A program made the position numbers and the translations under genes. Under the pieces are notes generated by a model that worked only from the letters and a program-made list of their open reading frames with translations, had not been told where the DNA came from and did not search any database. This document shows, piece after piece, positions 34,506 through 45,079 of a stretch of DNA of 64,000 nucleotides. This stretch comes from Histoplasma ohiense. Taxonomy: Eukaryota; Ascomycota; Eurotiomycetes; Onygenales; Ajellomycetaceae. The stretch covers positions 5,424,001 through 5,488,000 of the forward strand of contig JAEVHH010000002.1 in assembly GCA_017607445.1 (NCBI GenBank), written 5' to 3'. Position 1 is the stretch's first letter. The number at the start of each line of letters is the position of its first letter.

Positions 34506-35496
34506 ATGTCTGCAGACGTACTGACCACCACTGTGCCTGAAATAGACGACGCGTCAAGCGGCCTAGACGATGAAATCGCGGCTCTACGTGCTCAGAGTTA
34601 GTTCTTCCACTCCCCTGGTGGTTGTTTTTATGTTGTTGCCACTGACCGCAGTCATAGTCCACAACCTTACCAATCGCAGACGATTTCTTTCATCAAGCCT
34701 CCTGTCTACAAATACAGTGCAAGATGCGCTGCGCCAGCATGTCCCGTCCGGGTTGGAAAAGAATATCGAACCCGTCATTCTCAGCAGCGGAGAGCACGCG
34801 CGGACCAACCACCATCGTATGACATTCTCTGTTACATCCTTTCCTTTCAAGGACCCTTCACCCCATGCAACATCGCCCAACCTACTAGGTATTCGATTTG
34901 ACATTTGTACGCGCCATGGAAAATTTGTTCAACCATACTATTTGTTGTTGAAACACGTTGGCAGGCCAGAAAAGAAGATTCTCCAAGTACATCGCCATAC
35001 CATTCCTGTATTCATACCATTGAGTCAGCTGGAGCGAAAATACCTTCCTGCGCCCCAAGGCACCAATGAGGCAGATTCTACGAGTACAAAACCTAGGACT
35101 ACTCCAAAGCAGGACTTGCGCAGCCTCGTGCGGGAATTGCGGCGGGACCTTGTCGCATGGCACTTACGCTGTGATGCTCTCAGGTGGCTCCAAGAGGAAC
35201 TTGGTCTCCTAGACGAAAGCAACCAGGCCTTATCATCACAGCCTAGTACGCGTGAAGATCAGCTGCCTGCGAATGGCTTGGGTATTGTATCCGTTTCTGC
35301 AACGGCTGTCGAGGCGAGATACATTCGCATTGAATGGCGAGATGGCCGTGTAGGTCGGATAAAACTCTCTAATTGTGGATTTGTGGAGCGCGCTATTATC
35401 ATTGGTGATGAGGGGAGAGATAAAATGACAGAAAACTTGCTGACAGGGGGAGACGGGCGTATTGAAAGTGTTATTGAAAGGCTACGGGTGCCGTGA
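34506..35496 (+). CDS. MCM21: Kinetochore protein CENP-O / Mcm21
   Basis: Component of the constitutive centromere-associated network (COMA/CENP-O complex), which links inner centromere and outer kinetochore. Two exons: 34506-34596 and 34652-35496, phase 1 across a 55-nt intron with GTTAGT and CCGCAG ends, about 311 residues. The short first exon encodes MSADVLTTTVPEIDD...LDDEIAALRAQ, the start of the N-terminal coiled coil; skipping it would replace this with an unrelated hydrophobic leader. The D1/D2 RWD-type core shows LLGIRFDICTRHGKFVQPYY, then VHRHTIPVFIPLSQLERKYL, a helical stretch SLVRELRRDLVAWHLRCDAL, then IRIEWRDGRVGRIKLSNCG. These match fungal Mcm21 by pattern recognition. Confidence 0.88.
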
Positions 35497-38099
35497 TGCC
35501 AGGATGAGTAAGCCATACATCGCGGATGGTTCCGAATAACTGACGTCTCGACCCTGTGTCATTGTCATATATATCTGACCTACGCCCAATGCAATTCACG
35601 CTAGTTGACTAGTCTCCATGACTTGCACTAGGACTTCTGATCGTGAGGATCTGTCAGCTATGGCATGCCACCCATCTTATGGTGTTCACTGCGAAGTACC
35701 CACATATTATGGCGATCATGACCGGCCCTTAATGATATTCAGTCGAAATGCATTCCCAGAATGAGGTGGCAGCATTATGCTCTGCATATTTGCTTATAGG
35801 CAATTGCAGTATTACTTTATTCGAATCAGCCACTAACGATCATCCACAACCTGGAGCTGGCCTTGACTCGAAGAGTGGATGCCAATCCTCTTGTCGGCAG
35901 GGGTGGTCCATATCCCGGATTTGTTCGAAGGTTTAGTTGCTTGGTCAGATCGTGAATTTAATGCAAGCGGTAATGCACGATTCTCATACTCGAGGGAGTT
36001 GGAGTTTAGTATGGGAGAGCAATTGGAGTTAGAGATCTAGGCCTCTGGAACGATACGAACCGGGAATTTGCTCAGCCATTGCGTATGTCGCTGGCAAGAA
36101 CAGATAAATGCCCTGCTTTAGTTTTAGCAAAAAATACGTGTACATGCTTTTTATGATCACGAGGTTTACTTTCCCTTTTGCCCACGCTTACCGTTTCATC
36201 CTTGTTTTGATATGTGAGCCGGTGGATATGTATAGTAGATACTTAGTAGAGGCTGAAGCGAGTATAGATGCAACCCACTCTTTCTCCTTTTGGATGCGCC
36301 GATAGACTCACCCAGCCTGGGGCGAAGTTTCGTGTCAAGAGAAGAACCGGACAGAGTGGGTTGGGCTGATGAAAGATCAACATTCGTATTGCTAACAAGC
36401 AGCTTTGAGAGCCCGTGGAGATAGAGACGGAGAATTAATTATTAAATAAAACAACAATATATAACGTTAACAGCAATATCTACAAAATTTGCTCGGCAGC
36501 TATGTTTTTTTTAGGCCAGTTTAATCATTCCCGATTTTATGACCTCGAGAATCGCGCGAACAGCTAGGTCTAGATACAACGACACGGCGGGCGGGCGGTG
36601 TGACCAGAACCTTGATTTGTCAATAAAAATGCCAGACCTGCACAATGCCGTACAGGCGATTGAACATGGCGTGCATATTCTCGAAGGTTCAGACGCCATT
36701 AAGCGCTATGGATCTGATCCTAACCCCGCGCACCCCCCCCCTCTGTGCATAAAAGAACAACTACAGAATGATATTTTATGAGGAGTTAAATAGCTGTGAA
36801 CTTTTAGTGGTATAAAAAGGTTTAGAGGTCGGACCGTAGCTTTGTGTCGAGGGTCGTCGGGGGCGCACCGGACCCCGCAAAGGTGCGGGGCTCTGCGATT
36901 TCAGGGTGACAGGCCGTCAAGAAGAAAAGAGAACTCTTCCGAGGACCCCAGCCGACGTCTCCGCGTTCAGTTATCGTTAATTTATAAATTATGCAAGATC
37001 GCAGGGGTGGGAAAATATCTGGATAGATATATTTCCGAGTGCGAGTCCAGGAACCTGGAAAGCCGGTGGGTCAAATTTAAGCTTAAACTAACCCCTGCAG
37101 GCACGACACGGTTTAAGCTTCCCAACTTTTATTTTTATTTCGCGTGTCCCGTCCAGTTTCCACGAACCAGTTTCCACGCAATCAGGCGACATTATTTAAA
37201 GCAAACGTGCAATTTACACTGAAATATCTTTGAAAAGGTTTCGAGACGTAAAATATTCCCCAGAATTGAAGTATATTGCAGGATTTGACTAGTGAAGGAG
37301 AATAAGACGAAGAAAAAGGAGGATGGTTGTTCTCCCCAACTTCGAAGGGGATGGGACTGGCAGGGATGATCCGAGATATGGATGTGATGACCGGCGATAG
37401 ACCCCTTGTCGCCAGTGAGAGATCAGTAAATCAGCTTTCCCCGGGACCTAAAAATGGTTGGACACAAAGGATGGGAAGTTTGGAGGCTTTCATAAAAGCG
37501 GATTCAATCCATTCCATGGAGCTGGAACGGGCGCACCTCTATTTGAGCTAGTTTTTTTATATATATTTTTTTTATGCACACCTTGCTATTTCAGGTTAAA
37601 TAATGTTCATGCACTAGAAATTGTCGGCGAAAACAGATGATATATTAACTTCGTTTCTATTTATTTCTCTTTCTCTTGGCGCCTTTCCTCTGTGCAGTAC
37701 ATAAAAGGACTAGTGGCGCATGATGAGAATACATAAATTGAATCACGATACTAGAAGAGGGGAGGAGACGATTACCGGTAGACAGTTCGTGCTGTACAAT
37801 TTAAGGAAAACTGGGAAAAAGAAAAAGTGGAGATGAAATTATAAACATGCAGCAGAAAAATATGAGGGGTATCAAACTGGCATCAAATCGTTAAAACAGG
37901 GAGATGTCGGAGAAAACAAATGAGTAGGATTTATATGCGGAAATGGTATAGAATGGAGAACAGTGTATGTGATCGAGTCATAATAAAATTGGGCCGGCAA
38001 TGACTTGGGGCTGTGGAAATCGGGTAGTGTTGGGGATCGACAAGAAAAGTGTGAGCGACAACCAAGGTTGGTATCTGAGATGCATATCGTTTCATTAAG
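35497..38099. other. Gene-poor region, ~2.6 kb
   Basis: Mixed composition: mostly AT-rich, with a GC-rich island at 36840-36960 preceded by TATAAAAAGG at 36811-36820 and containing a strong hairpin (stem 36873-36879 with 36884-36890). A 12-13 C run lies near 36731. Open frames at 36539-36781, 36842-37222 and 37327-37551 have no family features. No protein gene supported. Confidence 0.4.
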
Positions 38100-39686
38100 T
38101 TAAGATGAATTGCCATTTTCATACCCCTCTGAAAATGAAATGACTGGCAACGGAATATAATAGATGCCCGTGTCGTTTTCCAATCTCTTTCTAACAATTG
38201 CTTCTTCAAGCATCCATCTTGTTTTTAAGTGTTGTTCTCGACTGAGAAACCACGTACTGGCAACCGTGGTTTCGTTATTACAACGGCTGACAAGGTTCTG
38301 GAAGTCTTTTTCATTTATATCGGCCACTTTGCTAGCTTTCTTCTCTTGTCTCGACATTGTTTCTTGGTATTTCCGTTCCTGGGTATCTCGAAGTACTTTG
38401 ATCTTTGACATATGTAGAGTATCCATCCTGTCCCGTTCACGGTACCTTTCGAGTAGATGGTCCCTGTCTTTCTGAGTGATATGGCGGTGGCGCGGCTGGA
38501 TCGGAGGGGGGTCTTCCATGTCATTATCCAGGAGCCAGGATTGGGGATGCTGGGGACTGGCAGCTAAGTAGCCTTCCATATGGTGGATACGAATTTCTAG
38601 CGTTTGTCTTTCTCGCCGTAGTTCCTCAACTAAGTCAAGCTCCGCATTGAGTTGAAGTTCTTCAAGTCGATTCGCTTCTTGAATGTTCTACAAGTGGAAA
38701 AGTCAATATGACAGTATAAACAGGTTGAAAAATCGGAATTGAACACTAACCTGATCATCTATGTCACGTTCAATTCTCTGATGTTCTCTTCTCTTCAAAG
38801 ATTTTGACTCTTCGTGTCGGAGATAAAGAGACTCGAGAGTGTCATCTTTGAATGCCAAATGGCGATCCCGTTGGGCCTCCTGAACACTGCGCAACTTTTG
38901 CAGTTGAGGACAATTCAGAGTCTCCATCAGAGCAGGGTTATCTTCTTCATTACTATGGTTTGTTGAAGCGCTGTTATTATGTTGCGGCATCAGTTTTCCC
39001 AATTTCGCCTGTGAGCACTGAGCTTGCAGGTTATCAGGGCCCGGATTGATTGGCCTGGTATCGAACCACGCAGGAGAAGCAGGCGATTGGACGGCTGCCG
39101 CAGATCGCCTTCTAAAATGCGGAAATTTCCCAAAAGATAGTCTGAAATTACTAAACCTCACTCTTTTCTCACAACTACCCGGGCGGTTTCTCGAGGACGA
39201 TAAACTCGATCGGTGAAATTGTCGCGGTCTTGACAACGCCGGCAGAGTGCATGGCTGTTCCAAAACCGAACCGGGCGACGTTGGGCGCGTAGAAATGGAC
39301 GTAGTTGAATACATGCTGCTGGCGATCTCATTGCTTGAAGATAGAGTTGGCGGAGAAGATATAACATTGTTATTTACATAACAACAACTTGTTGAAGTAA
39401 GAGGAGGAGACCCGATGTGAAAGTGAGAAGACGAAGCTGGAAAATAGTTCGCATATCGGGATATATCGAACTGTGGATGCATATCACTGGAAATATCCAA
39501 ACCAATATCTTGGGCTATACCGATAAGCTCTCTTTCCACGTCTTCCTCCGTTTGGTCAGGTGGAATTTGTAGAACAACCTCATGGTATTGGCGTTGGTTG
39601 ATTGATGGAGAGCTGCTATATTCGAGGCTGTTTCTCATGCAAGATTGTGGTAAGTTTTCTGGTGTCGTTGCCGCCGCTATGTCCAT
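38100..39686 (-). CDS. Coiled-coil protein resembling the helical tail of fungal RBR/IBR proteins, without RING domains
   Basis: Two exons on the minus strand, 39686-38751 and 38687-38100, phase 0 (RRIERDIDDQ|NIQEANRLEELQ), about 507 residues. I chose ATG 39686 because the open frame upstream has no ATG and is bounded by a likely 5' UTR acceptor (GTTTACAG). Residues 1-240 are disordered and Ser/Pro-rich apart from a short acidic patch (PPDQTEEDVERELIGIAQDI). From about 270 onward it is strongly helical: LQKLRSVQEAQRDRHLAF, RLEELQLNAELDLVEELRRE, then TQKDRDHLLERYRERDRMDT, SKIKVLRDTQERKYQETMSR. In fungal RBR-type ubiquitin ligases a tail with QEAQR.RH, AEMDLVR.LE.ER and DRMDTLH..KI.VLR.KQ patterns follows the RING-IBR-RING; here the Cys/His fingers are absent. 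This relation is from memory of the family and is tentative. Confidence 0.7.
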
Positions 39687-40864
39687 AGCTTGCAATCGAG
39701 AGAGGTACGCCCTGTAAACCAAACAAGCGACCCGCGACGGCGCGGTGAGCCAATATTGGTGATGGACATCAGACAAGGACAGGGATAAGAAGATAGTTAA
39801 CCTGCGGGGATAATTATCTGGCGGCAACCAGTTAGCCCCTCGAACCCAGAGTGTATCAAATTCACTTGAGAAGGGATATTAAAGAAAATCCAGATGTGAT
39901 TTGGCCTCAAACAGAGTTTGGAAAGAAGAATGTGAGCGGCAAGCTGCAACACACACAGGTTGGAAGAAGTTTAATCACCGTGGAAGACAGATGTAGCCGC
40001 CATATGGACTCCGGCATATCCACGTGATCATCAGCAGAAAAGGGGGAAACCCGAGGCTCCGGCCCGAGCTTGGTGGACCTTCGGGCAGCTTACGGATTGC
40101 GGCTGAATGGGCCGGACGCATTGGCTGTCGACCCCCGACTTGGCGTCCAGCCACTGGGAAGGTTTTAGTTAAAGCTACGCCTGGCTTTTAAGCACTGCCC
40201 TATCCAGTTTACCAGGCTCCCCCCAAAAGCTATTTTGGTCCCATTTGCTAGCATGGTTGAGAGTTCCCTGTGAACCCTAGCCTGATAACTTGTTTGGATG
40301 GACGGAGTGCTGCGTATGTGGTAATGTGCCAAAAATGCAAACACTGACAATATTAATGCTATATGGTCCATATTCTTGTCCCTCTTGTTTAACATTTCCC
40401 CTTGACATTGGTAACGAGGTGTGGTTTTTCACAACCTAACTATATATCAGTTCAAAGTCATCAAAATCATTATCTCAAATGAAACTGAAGACTATCAGTT
40501 ATATTTGATCTGCTCAATCAAAGCTACATAGCAGGCAAATTTCAATTATTCCACTACACATCATATTGAGACCAGAGGGAATAGCTATTCAACAACGACG
40601 CTTAGTCATACATGACTCAGCCGCTCCACCACAGGTTCTAACCTTAATTTGATGTCAGTCAAGCGACCAAGATCGCCACCTTGCTTCATTACTATAAATG
40701 AGGATAGTAGCTCAACAACCACTTAAAGCTATGGTGTATGTTGCTATTTTGCCATTATTATTCCTATTTTTGAGCTAAATATGTGCTCGAGTTGTTTTCA
40801 ATTTCATTGAAACTGTTCCATTTCCCTTTTCCTACCACTCGGCGGTCTTTCAGCCATCTCCATC
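39687..40864. other. Intergenic region upstream of two divergent genes
   Basis: Contains the promoters of the coiled-coil gene (left) and ATG29 (right). The left third is GC-rich (about 39990-40160), with a CACGTG palindrome at 40021-40026. The rest is AT-rich. A minus-strand frame at 40395-40165 is not supported as a gene. Confidence 0.4.
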
Positions 40865-42512
40865 ATGGGCCCTCAACCTGCGGAAATGGATCCACATTTC
40901 ACCGTCTTCATAAGGCTACCATTTCCTAGAGGCGACTTTGTAGATCCTCCTGCGGTATGTCTACTTAAATATACATTTCTTAGGATTTTTATCTGATGGT
41001 TGTCTCTAGGTGGAATGGAGTGTTTCTAAAGACCATGCTCTGTGGGATATCCTGTCACGGCCTCCGAAAGGCAATGATATTGATTGTCTGTGAAATCTCT
41101 GGATCTCTGGCCATCATTCTATCCTTTTCGCGAATTCTAACTAACCTTATGACGATCGGCAGGGAAAGGATTGTATGATTTTCTCATGATCGAATGAATT
41201 GGGTGTATCTAATGGAATACAGGGCGGAACATTTTGACGTGACTCTACCGTTCCTTCTTCAGCAAGCAGCATGGCTATATGACAGGCAGCTATCACAGGT
41301 TAGAGCTCAGATACGAAAGGTTGGAAATCCTCATTCTGCTGCAAATTCGCCAGTGCCCCAATCGATGTCCGGGAGCGGCGCGATTGGTGGGCAACCTATG
41401 AAGAGAGTTGGAAGTGGCGGTGCGTTATATTGAACTATCAAGTAGCTCTTATTTGCACGTTTACTGACTGAGGCACAGCGTCAAGAGACCTGTCGAAATT
41501 ATCGATACGCCAAAAGGAAGAACAATCCGGGAAGCAAGATCCCAGCGCACCTGCTACGCCGATCCACTCCAAAGGTAAGTTCCAGCAAAAAAAGTCATAT
41601 TTACTATACACTGATATTGACTACTGCTCTGCAGCCCCCCTGTACCCAACTGTCTCACCAATGAACCCTCCGATTCAGGCGATGGGCATAAGATCCCAAT
41701 CACCTCGACAGGCAGCACTTGTTTATGCAGATTCCACCGGTCGTAATCAGCAATCTTTGAGAAAGGAAGCACGCACGGTTTCTTCACCTCTTACATCGCC
41801 CCCATTGGAGCAAGACATCTCACCAGCTAGCTCATATTCCTCGTCATCCTCTGACTCCGGAGCCGAAGAGACGACGAGACGAGGGCCTCCGTTCGCAAGG
41901 TTTGGTAGATTTTCTGTCCACCGGGGAAGTAATAGTATTGATGAGGATGAAGAGGACTCACCGGCATTTTTGCCTTTAACCACACACCATAAGTCATCTA
42001 TACAGCAAGCGGGACATGATCCCAGCGCAACTCTTCGGCAGGAGCCAGAACTACCCGGCCATCCACATGCCGGTTCGGCAGACACCACTATCCCTTTGAT
42101 CAAGACGTCTGCAACAGAATTTTCAACCAGCTCGGGCAGCTCAGAGCCAGCAAGTAGCGCAGCGTCGAACGAAAGACCCCGACCGACTGGCCACCCCATC
42201 AATCCCAACCGGAGGAGAACTGCGGAATTGGCTCGACTCAGTCCACGTCGGCGTGCAGCTGGCCGAGAGGGAAGTGATGGGACGCCCAGCATGGGCAGTA
42301 GCTTTAGCGATTTGGATGGTGCGCCGTTTCCTCAACAGATGAATATAACATACCCTTGTGTTTGTCGGTTTTCTAACTACTATATCCAACCCGCAGACGC
42401 CAGCTTAACACAATCTGCACTCGAAGAAGCTCTTCTAAGTACGATGCAACGTGGTGGAGTTGCAAGCAGGATGAGCACAATTAGCCAGGCCCTCAAGAGC
42501 AGATATTTGTAG
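40865..42512 (+). CDS. ATG29: Autophagy-related protein 29
   Basis: Part of the Atg17-Atg29-Atg31 scaffold that organises the phagophore assembly site. Seven exons: 40865-40954, 41010-41085, 41163-41172, 41223-41419, 41479-41574, 41635-42318, 42397-42512; about 422 residues. All phases fit. The conserved N-terminal domain is FTVFIRLPFPRGDFVDPP, VEWSVSKDHALWDILSRPPK, GNDIDWKGLAEHFDVTLPFL, LQQAAWLYDRQLSQVRAQIR. It is complete only if the 10-nt exon 3 is used, which supplies the WKG part of DIDWKGLAEHF. The remainder is disordered, Ser/Pro-rich, and the C-terminus ends FSDLDDASLTQSALEEALL ... MSTISQALKSRYL, also typical. The last intron (42319-42396) is 78 nt without an in-frame stop, so its retention would give a 26-residue longer protein. 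Confidence 0.93.
41163..41172 (+). other. ATG29: 10-nt microexon of ATG29
   Basis: The sequence GGAAAGGATT is bounded by CGGCAG on the left and GTATGA on the right. It completes the Trp codon left by exon 2 (GATT), then gives Lys, Gly and the first two bases of Leu, restoring the family sequence DIDWKGLAEHF. Without it the reading frame shifts. Confidence 0.88.
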
Positions 42513-43185
42513 CATAGCCCCCCGTAGTACCGCTTTATTGCCATGTACAAATCTTGCCTGAAAATAGCTGCTCTTTTATTAGATTTTAGATAGGCTTCAC
42601 TGAGTCGCAATCAAGAAACCATGGATCACGTGATATACAGTATCCACATGACGTCATCTCAGCTGGGGTTTCCGAGGCAAACTTAAAGTTTCATCCCAGA
42701 GAAGTCAAATTCAGACAACAGAGTCAGAGGGCTTACCCAAGGGCCGTCCACAACATAACAACAGAACAGAACAGACGGACTGCGAATCTAGTTGCACCGG
42801 CCGCATTGGACCTGAAGCCATTCAATTGAGCTCGGTACCAGGCTATTCCGGCGTCGCCCCACCGTGCCCCTCCTTTAGGATCCCAGGAGGGTGGAATCGG
42901 GCAAGCTACATTGCAGAACGTTTATCCATGTTACTCTTCGAAAGAAAGGCAATTCTCAACTCAATTCTCAAGGAAAAACAAGGACTGTCAGGGTTTTTGG
43001 ATTGAGATTGCGGTCAACTGAAGGGTGGTTGCGAGGTTTCTACTGAGCTGATTGAACGCAAGGCCTGCTAAGGATACTGACTGGTACGAGTATACAATTT
43101 TACTTCGTTGTTCGATTTTCCCGCAAGTGCATTGCAAAATCAACCCATTAGTCGCTCTTCCCACCATTCCTCCAACTCTGCGGAA
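42513..43185. promoter_or_regulatory. ATG29 3' flank and promoter of phosphopantothenate-cysteine ligase
   Basis: Two palindromic factor sites lie close together: ATCACGTGAT at 42625-42634 (E-box CACGTG) and ATGACGTCAT at 42648-42657 (CRE, TGACGTCA), centres 23 bp apart, about 530 bp upstream of the PPCS start. They suggest bHLH and bZIP control of the gene; untested inference. Confidence 0.5.
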
Positions 43186-44448
43186 ATGGCGCTCCCGAGT
43201 GCCAAAGTAGAAAACGTCCCACCTACGCTCGCGCCGGAGCCTGATTATTTCAAAACCAATCCTCCGCCTCGGGACCTCGAAGCGCACGCGGCCCGGGTCC
43301 AAGAATTTGTAGATCTCCATCTAGCTGCAAGCAGACGGGTGGTCCTCGTCACCTCCGGTGGGACCACCGTGCCCCTCGAAACCCAAACGGTGCGGTTCAT
43401 CGACAATTTCTCCGCAGGCACACGAGGGGCCACATCAGCCGAATACTTCCTCCAAGAAGGCTACGCGGTGATATTCCTGCATCGCCAATTCAGCCTGCTT
43501 CCGTACTCGCGACACTATAGCCACTCGACCAATTGTTTTCTAGATTTCATGGACGAAGCCGCCGCGCCACCCTTGTCATCTCCAGGCTACGATGAAAATA
43601 ACCCAGACCACGGCGCGATTGTAGTCCGCCCAGAGTACCAGGATGAAATGCGCAAAGTACTCCGCCAGTACCGCTACGCGAAACAGAACCAGCTCCTCCT
43701 ACTCATACCCTTTGTGACAGTGACGGAGTATCTGTACGAGTTACGCTCACTAGCGACAATCATGCGACCCCTCGGCGCCAATGCGCTCTTCTACCTCGCC
43801 GCGGCGGTTTCAGACTTCTTCATCCCCCGCGATCGCATGGTCGAGCACAAGATCCAATCCTCAAACGAGGTGTCCACGCCCGCTTCCCAACCAGCACAAG
43901 GCCACAGCGTCATCCCCGCCGACCGCATCTACACAGGCTTCAATGACCCGCAGCCGCCAACCCATGGAAAGAAACTAATCGTCGACCTAGACCCGGTGCC
44001 CAAATTCCTCCACAGCCTCGTGAACGGCTGGGCGCCACAGGGTAGTATGGTTGTCAGCTTCAAGCTGGAGACGGATCCGTCGCTTCTGATTTCCAAGTCC
44101 GAGCAGGCGCTCAATCGCTACTCGCATCACCTCGTCATTGGTAATTTGCTTTCGACTCGCAAGTGGGAAGTTGTGTTCGTTTCTCGGGGCCCGGATGGGA
44201 AGATTTTGGAGCATTGGTTGCGAATCCCGAAGACTGCGGCGCCACAGAGCGGTTCGAAGAGGCTGAGCTGGAATACAGTCCAGCCACGACAACATGAATC
44301 TGTGACGAAAGGGAAGAAGGACGGCGTAGTTGTGACGACGGCAGATGCCAATGCGGGCGAGATGTTGGAGATTGAAAGCTTAATTGTTCCGGAGCTGAAG
44401 AAGAAGCATTCGGCGATGATAGAGGCAGTTCTTGCAAAGAAGGAGTAG
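43186..44448 (+). CDS. CAB2: Phosphopantothenate-cysteine ligase
   Basis: Second step of coenzyme A synthesis: joins 4'-phosphopantothenate and cysteine using a nucleotide triphosphate. Intronless, 420 residues from ATG 43186; the open frame extends 26 codons further up but contains no ATG. Family features: RRVVLVTSGGTTVPLETQTV (nucleotide-binding loop), RFIDNFSAGTRGATSAEYFL, GYAVIFLHRQFSLLPYSRHY, then LFYLAAAVSDFFIPRDRM (the AAVSDF segment), VDLDPVPKFLHSLVNGWAP, VVSFKLETDPSLLISKSEQ and LVIGNLLSTRKWEVVF. This is the eukaryotic monofunctional PPCS architecture (CoaB-like). The pathway's first enzyme, pantothenate kinase, lies about 14 kb further right on the same strand. Confidence 0.95.
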   Translation: MALPSAKVENVPPTLAPEPDYFKTNPPPRDLEAHAARVQEFVDLHLAASRRVVLVTSGGTTVPLETQTVRFIDNFSAGTRGATSAEYFLQEGYAVIFLHRQFSLLPYSRHYSHSTNCFLDFMDEAAAPPLSSPGYDENNPDHGAIVVRPEYQDEMRKVLRQYRYAKQNQLLLLIPFVTVTEYLYELRSLATIMRPLGANALFYLAAAVSDFFIPRDRMVEHKIQSSNEVSTPASQPAQGHSVIPADRIYTGFNDPQPPTHGKKLIVDLDPVPKFLHSLVNGWAPQGSMVVSFKLETDPSLLISKSEQALNRYSHHLVIGNLLSTRKWEVVFVSRGPDGKILEHWLRIPKTAAPQSGSKRLSWNTVQPRQHESVTKGKKDGVVVTTADANAGEMLEIESLIVPELKKKHSAMIEAVLAKKE

Positions 44449-45079
44449 ATGTATTTGTTTTCCACTGATGTCGATGTGTACGCCGGCGGTTATGGGTGTT
44501 TTGTATTTTCAACTATATATATAAGTTTCTCTACTTTTTGACAGACATATCCCAAGATATAAAACCGGTAGATATCGATTCTATATTAGTTTTTGAGTTC
44601 TAGATTTATTATCTGTATAATTGTATTTCGTACAGTAATTCACAAAATCGTTTTCTTTGTAACCTTACATAGTGAAACTATATATTTCTTCCTTCCTCTC
44701 TTTCTTTTGGCGGTATCAAAAGGCTGCAACAAGTTCTAATAGGCTAATTCATTGTGAAATAGTGAAAGAATTGTCTCTTCAAGTCAGAGATTTAAATTTG
44801 GCTTCTGACTTCAGTCTCAGTGGCTGGCCTTTTTCCAGTACCCTCATTAAATTCCAATTTTGGATATGGCTACGGCTGCGAAGCCTGAATCGAGCTTGGT
44901 CAGTACTATTTAACCAGTTGCACACTCAATTCCCAAAAAGCACGAAACTTCTCCAAATTTTGCAATCACCACGAACCACCTAGAGAGATAATACTAATAA
45001 TAATTGGCCCCGGGCAAAAAATAGTGTTAAACACTTTCTTTTCAATTTTAAAACCCACACACAACCGCGGTAGCATACT
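44449..45079. other. Convergent intergenic region
   Basis: 3' flanks of the PPCS and deacetylase genes, AT-rich, with ATATATATATAAG near 44515 and TAATAATAATAA near 44990. A 103-codon plus frame (44672-44983) has no family features. Confidence 0.5.

Noticed and set aside
36842..37222. 126-codon frame over the GC-rich island
   Set aside because: No ATG-initiated conserved protein; composition follows the local GC block and then AT-rich sequence.
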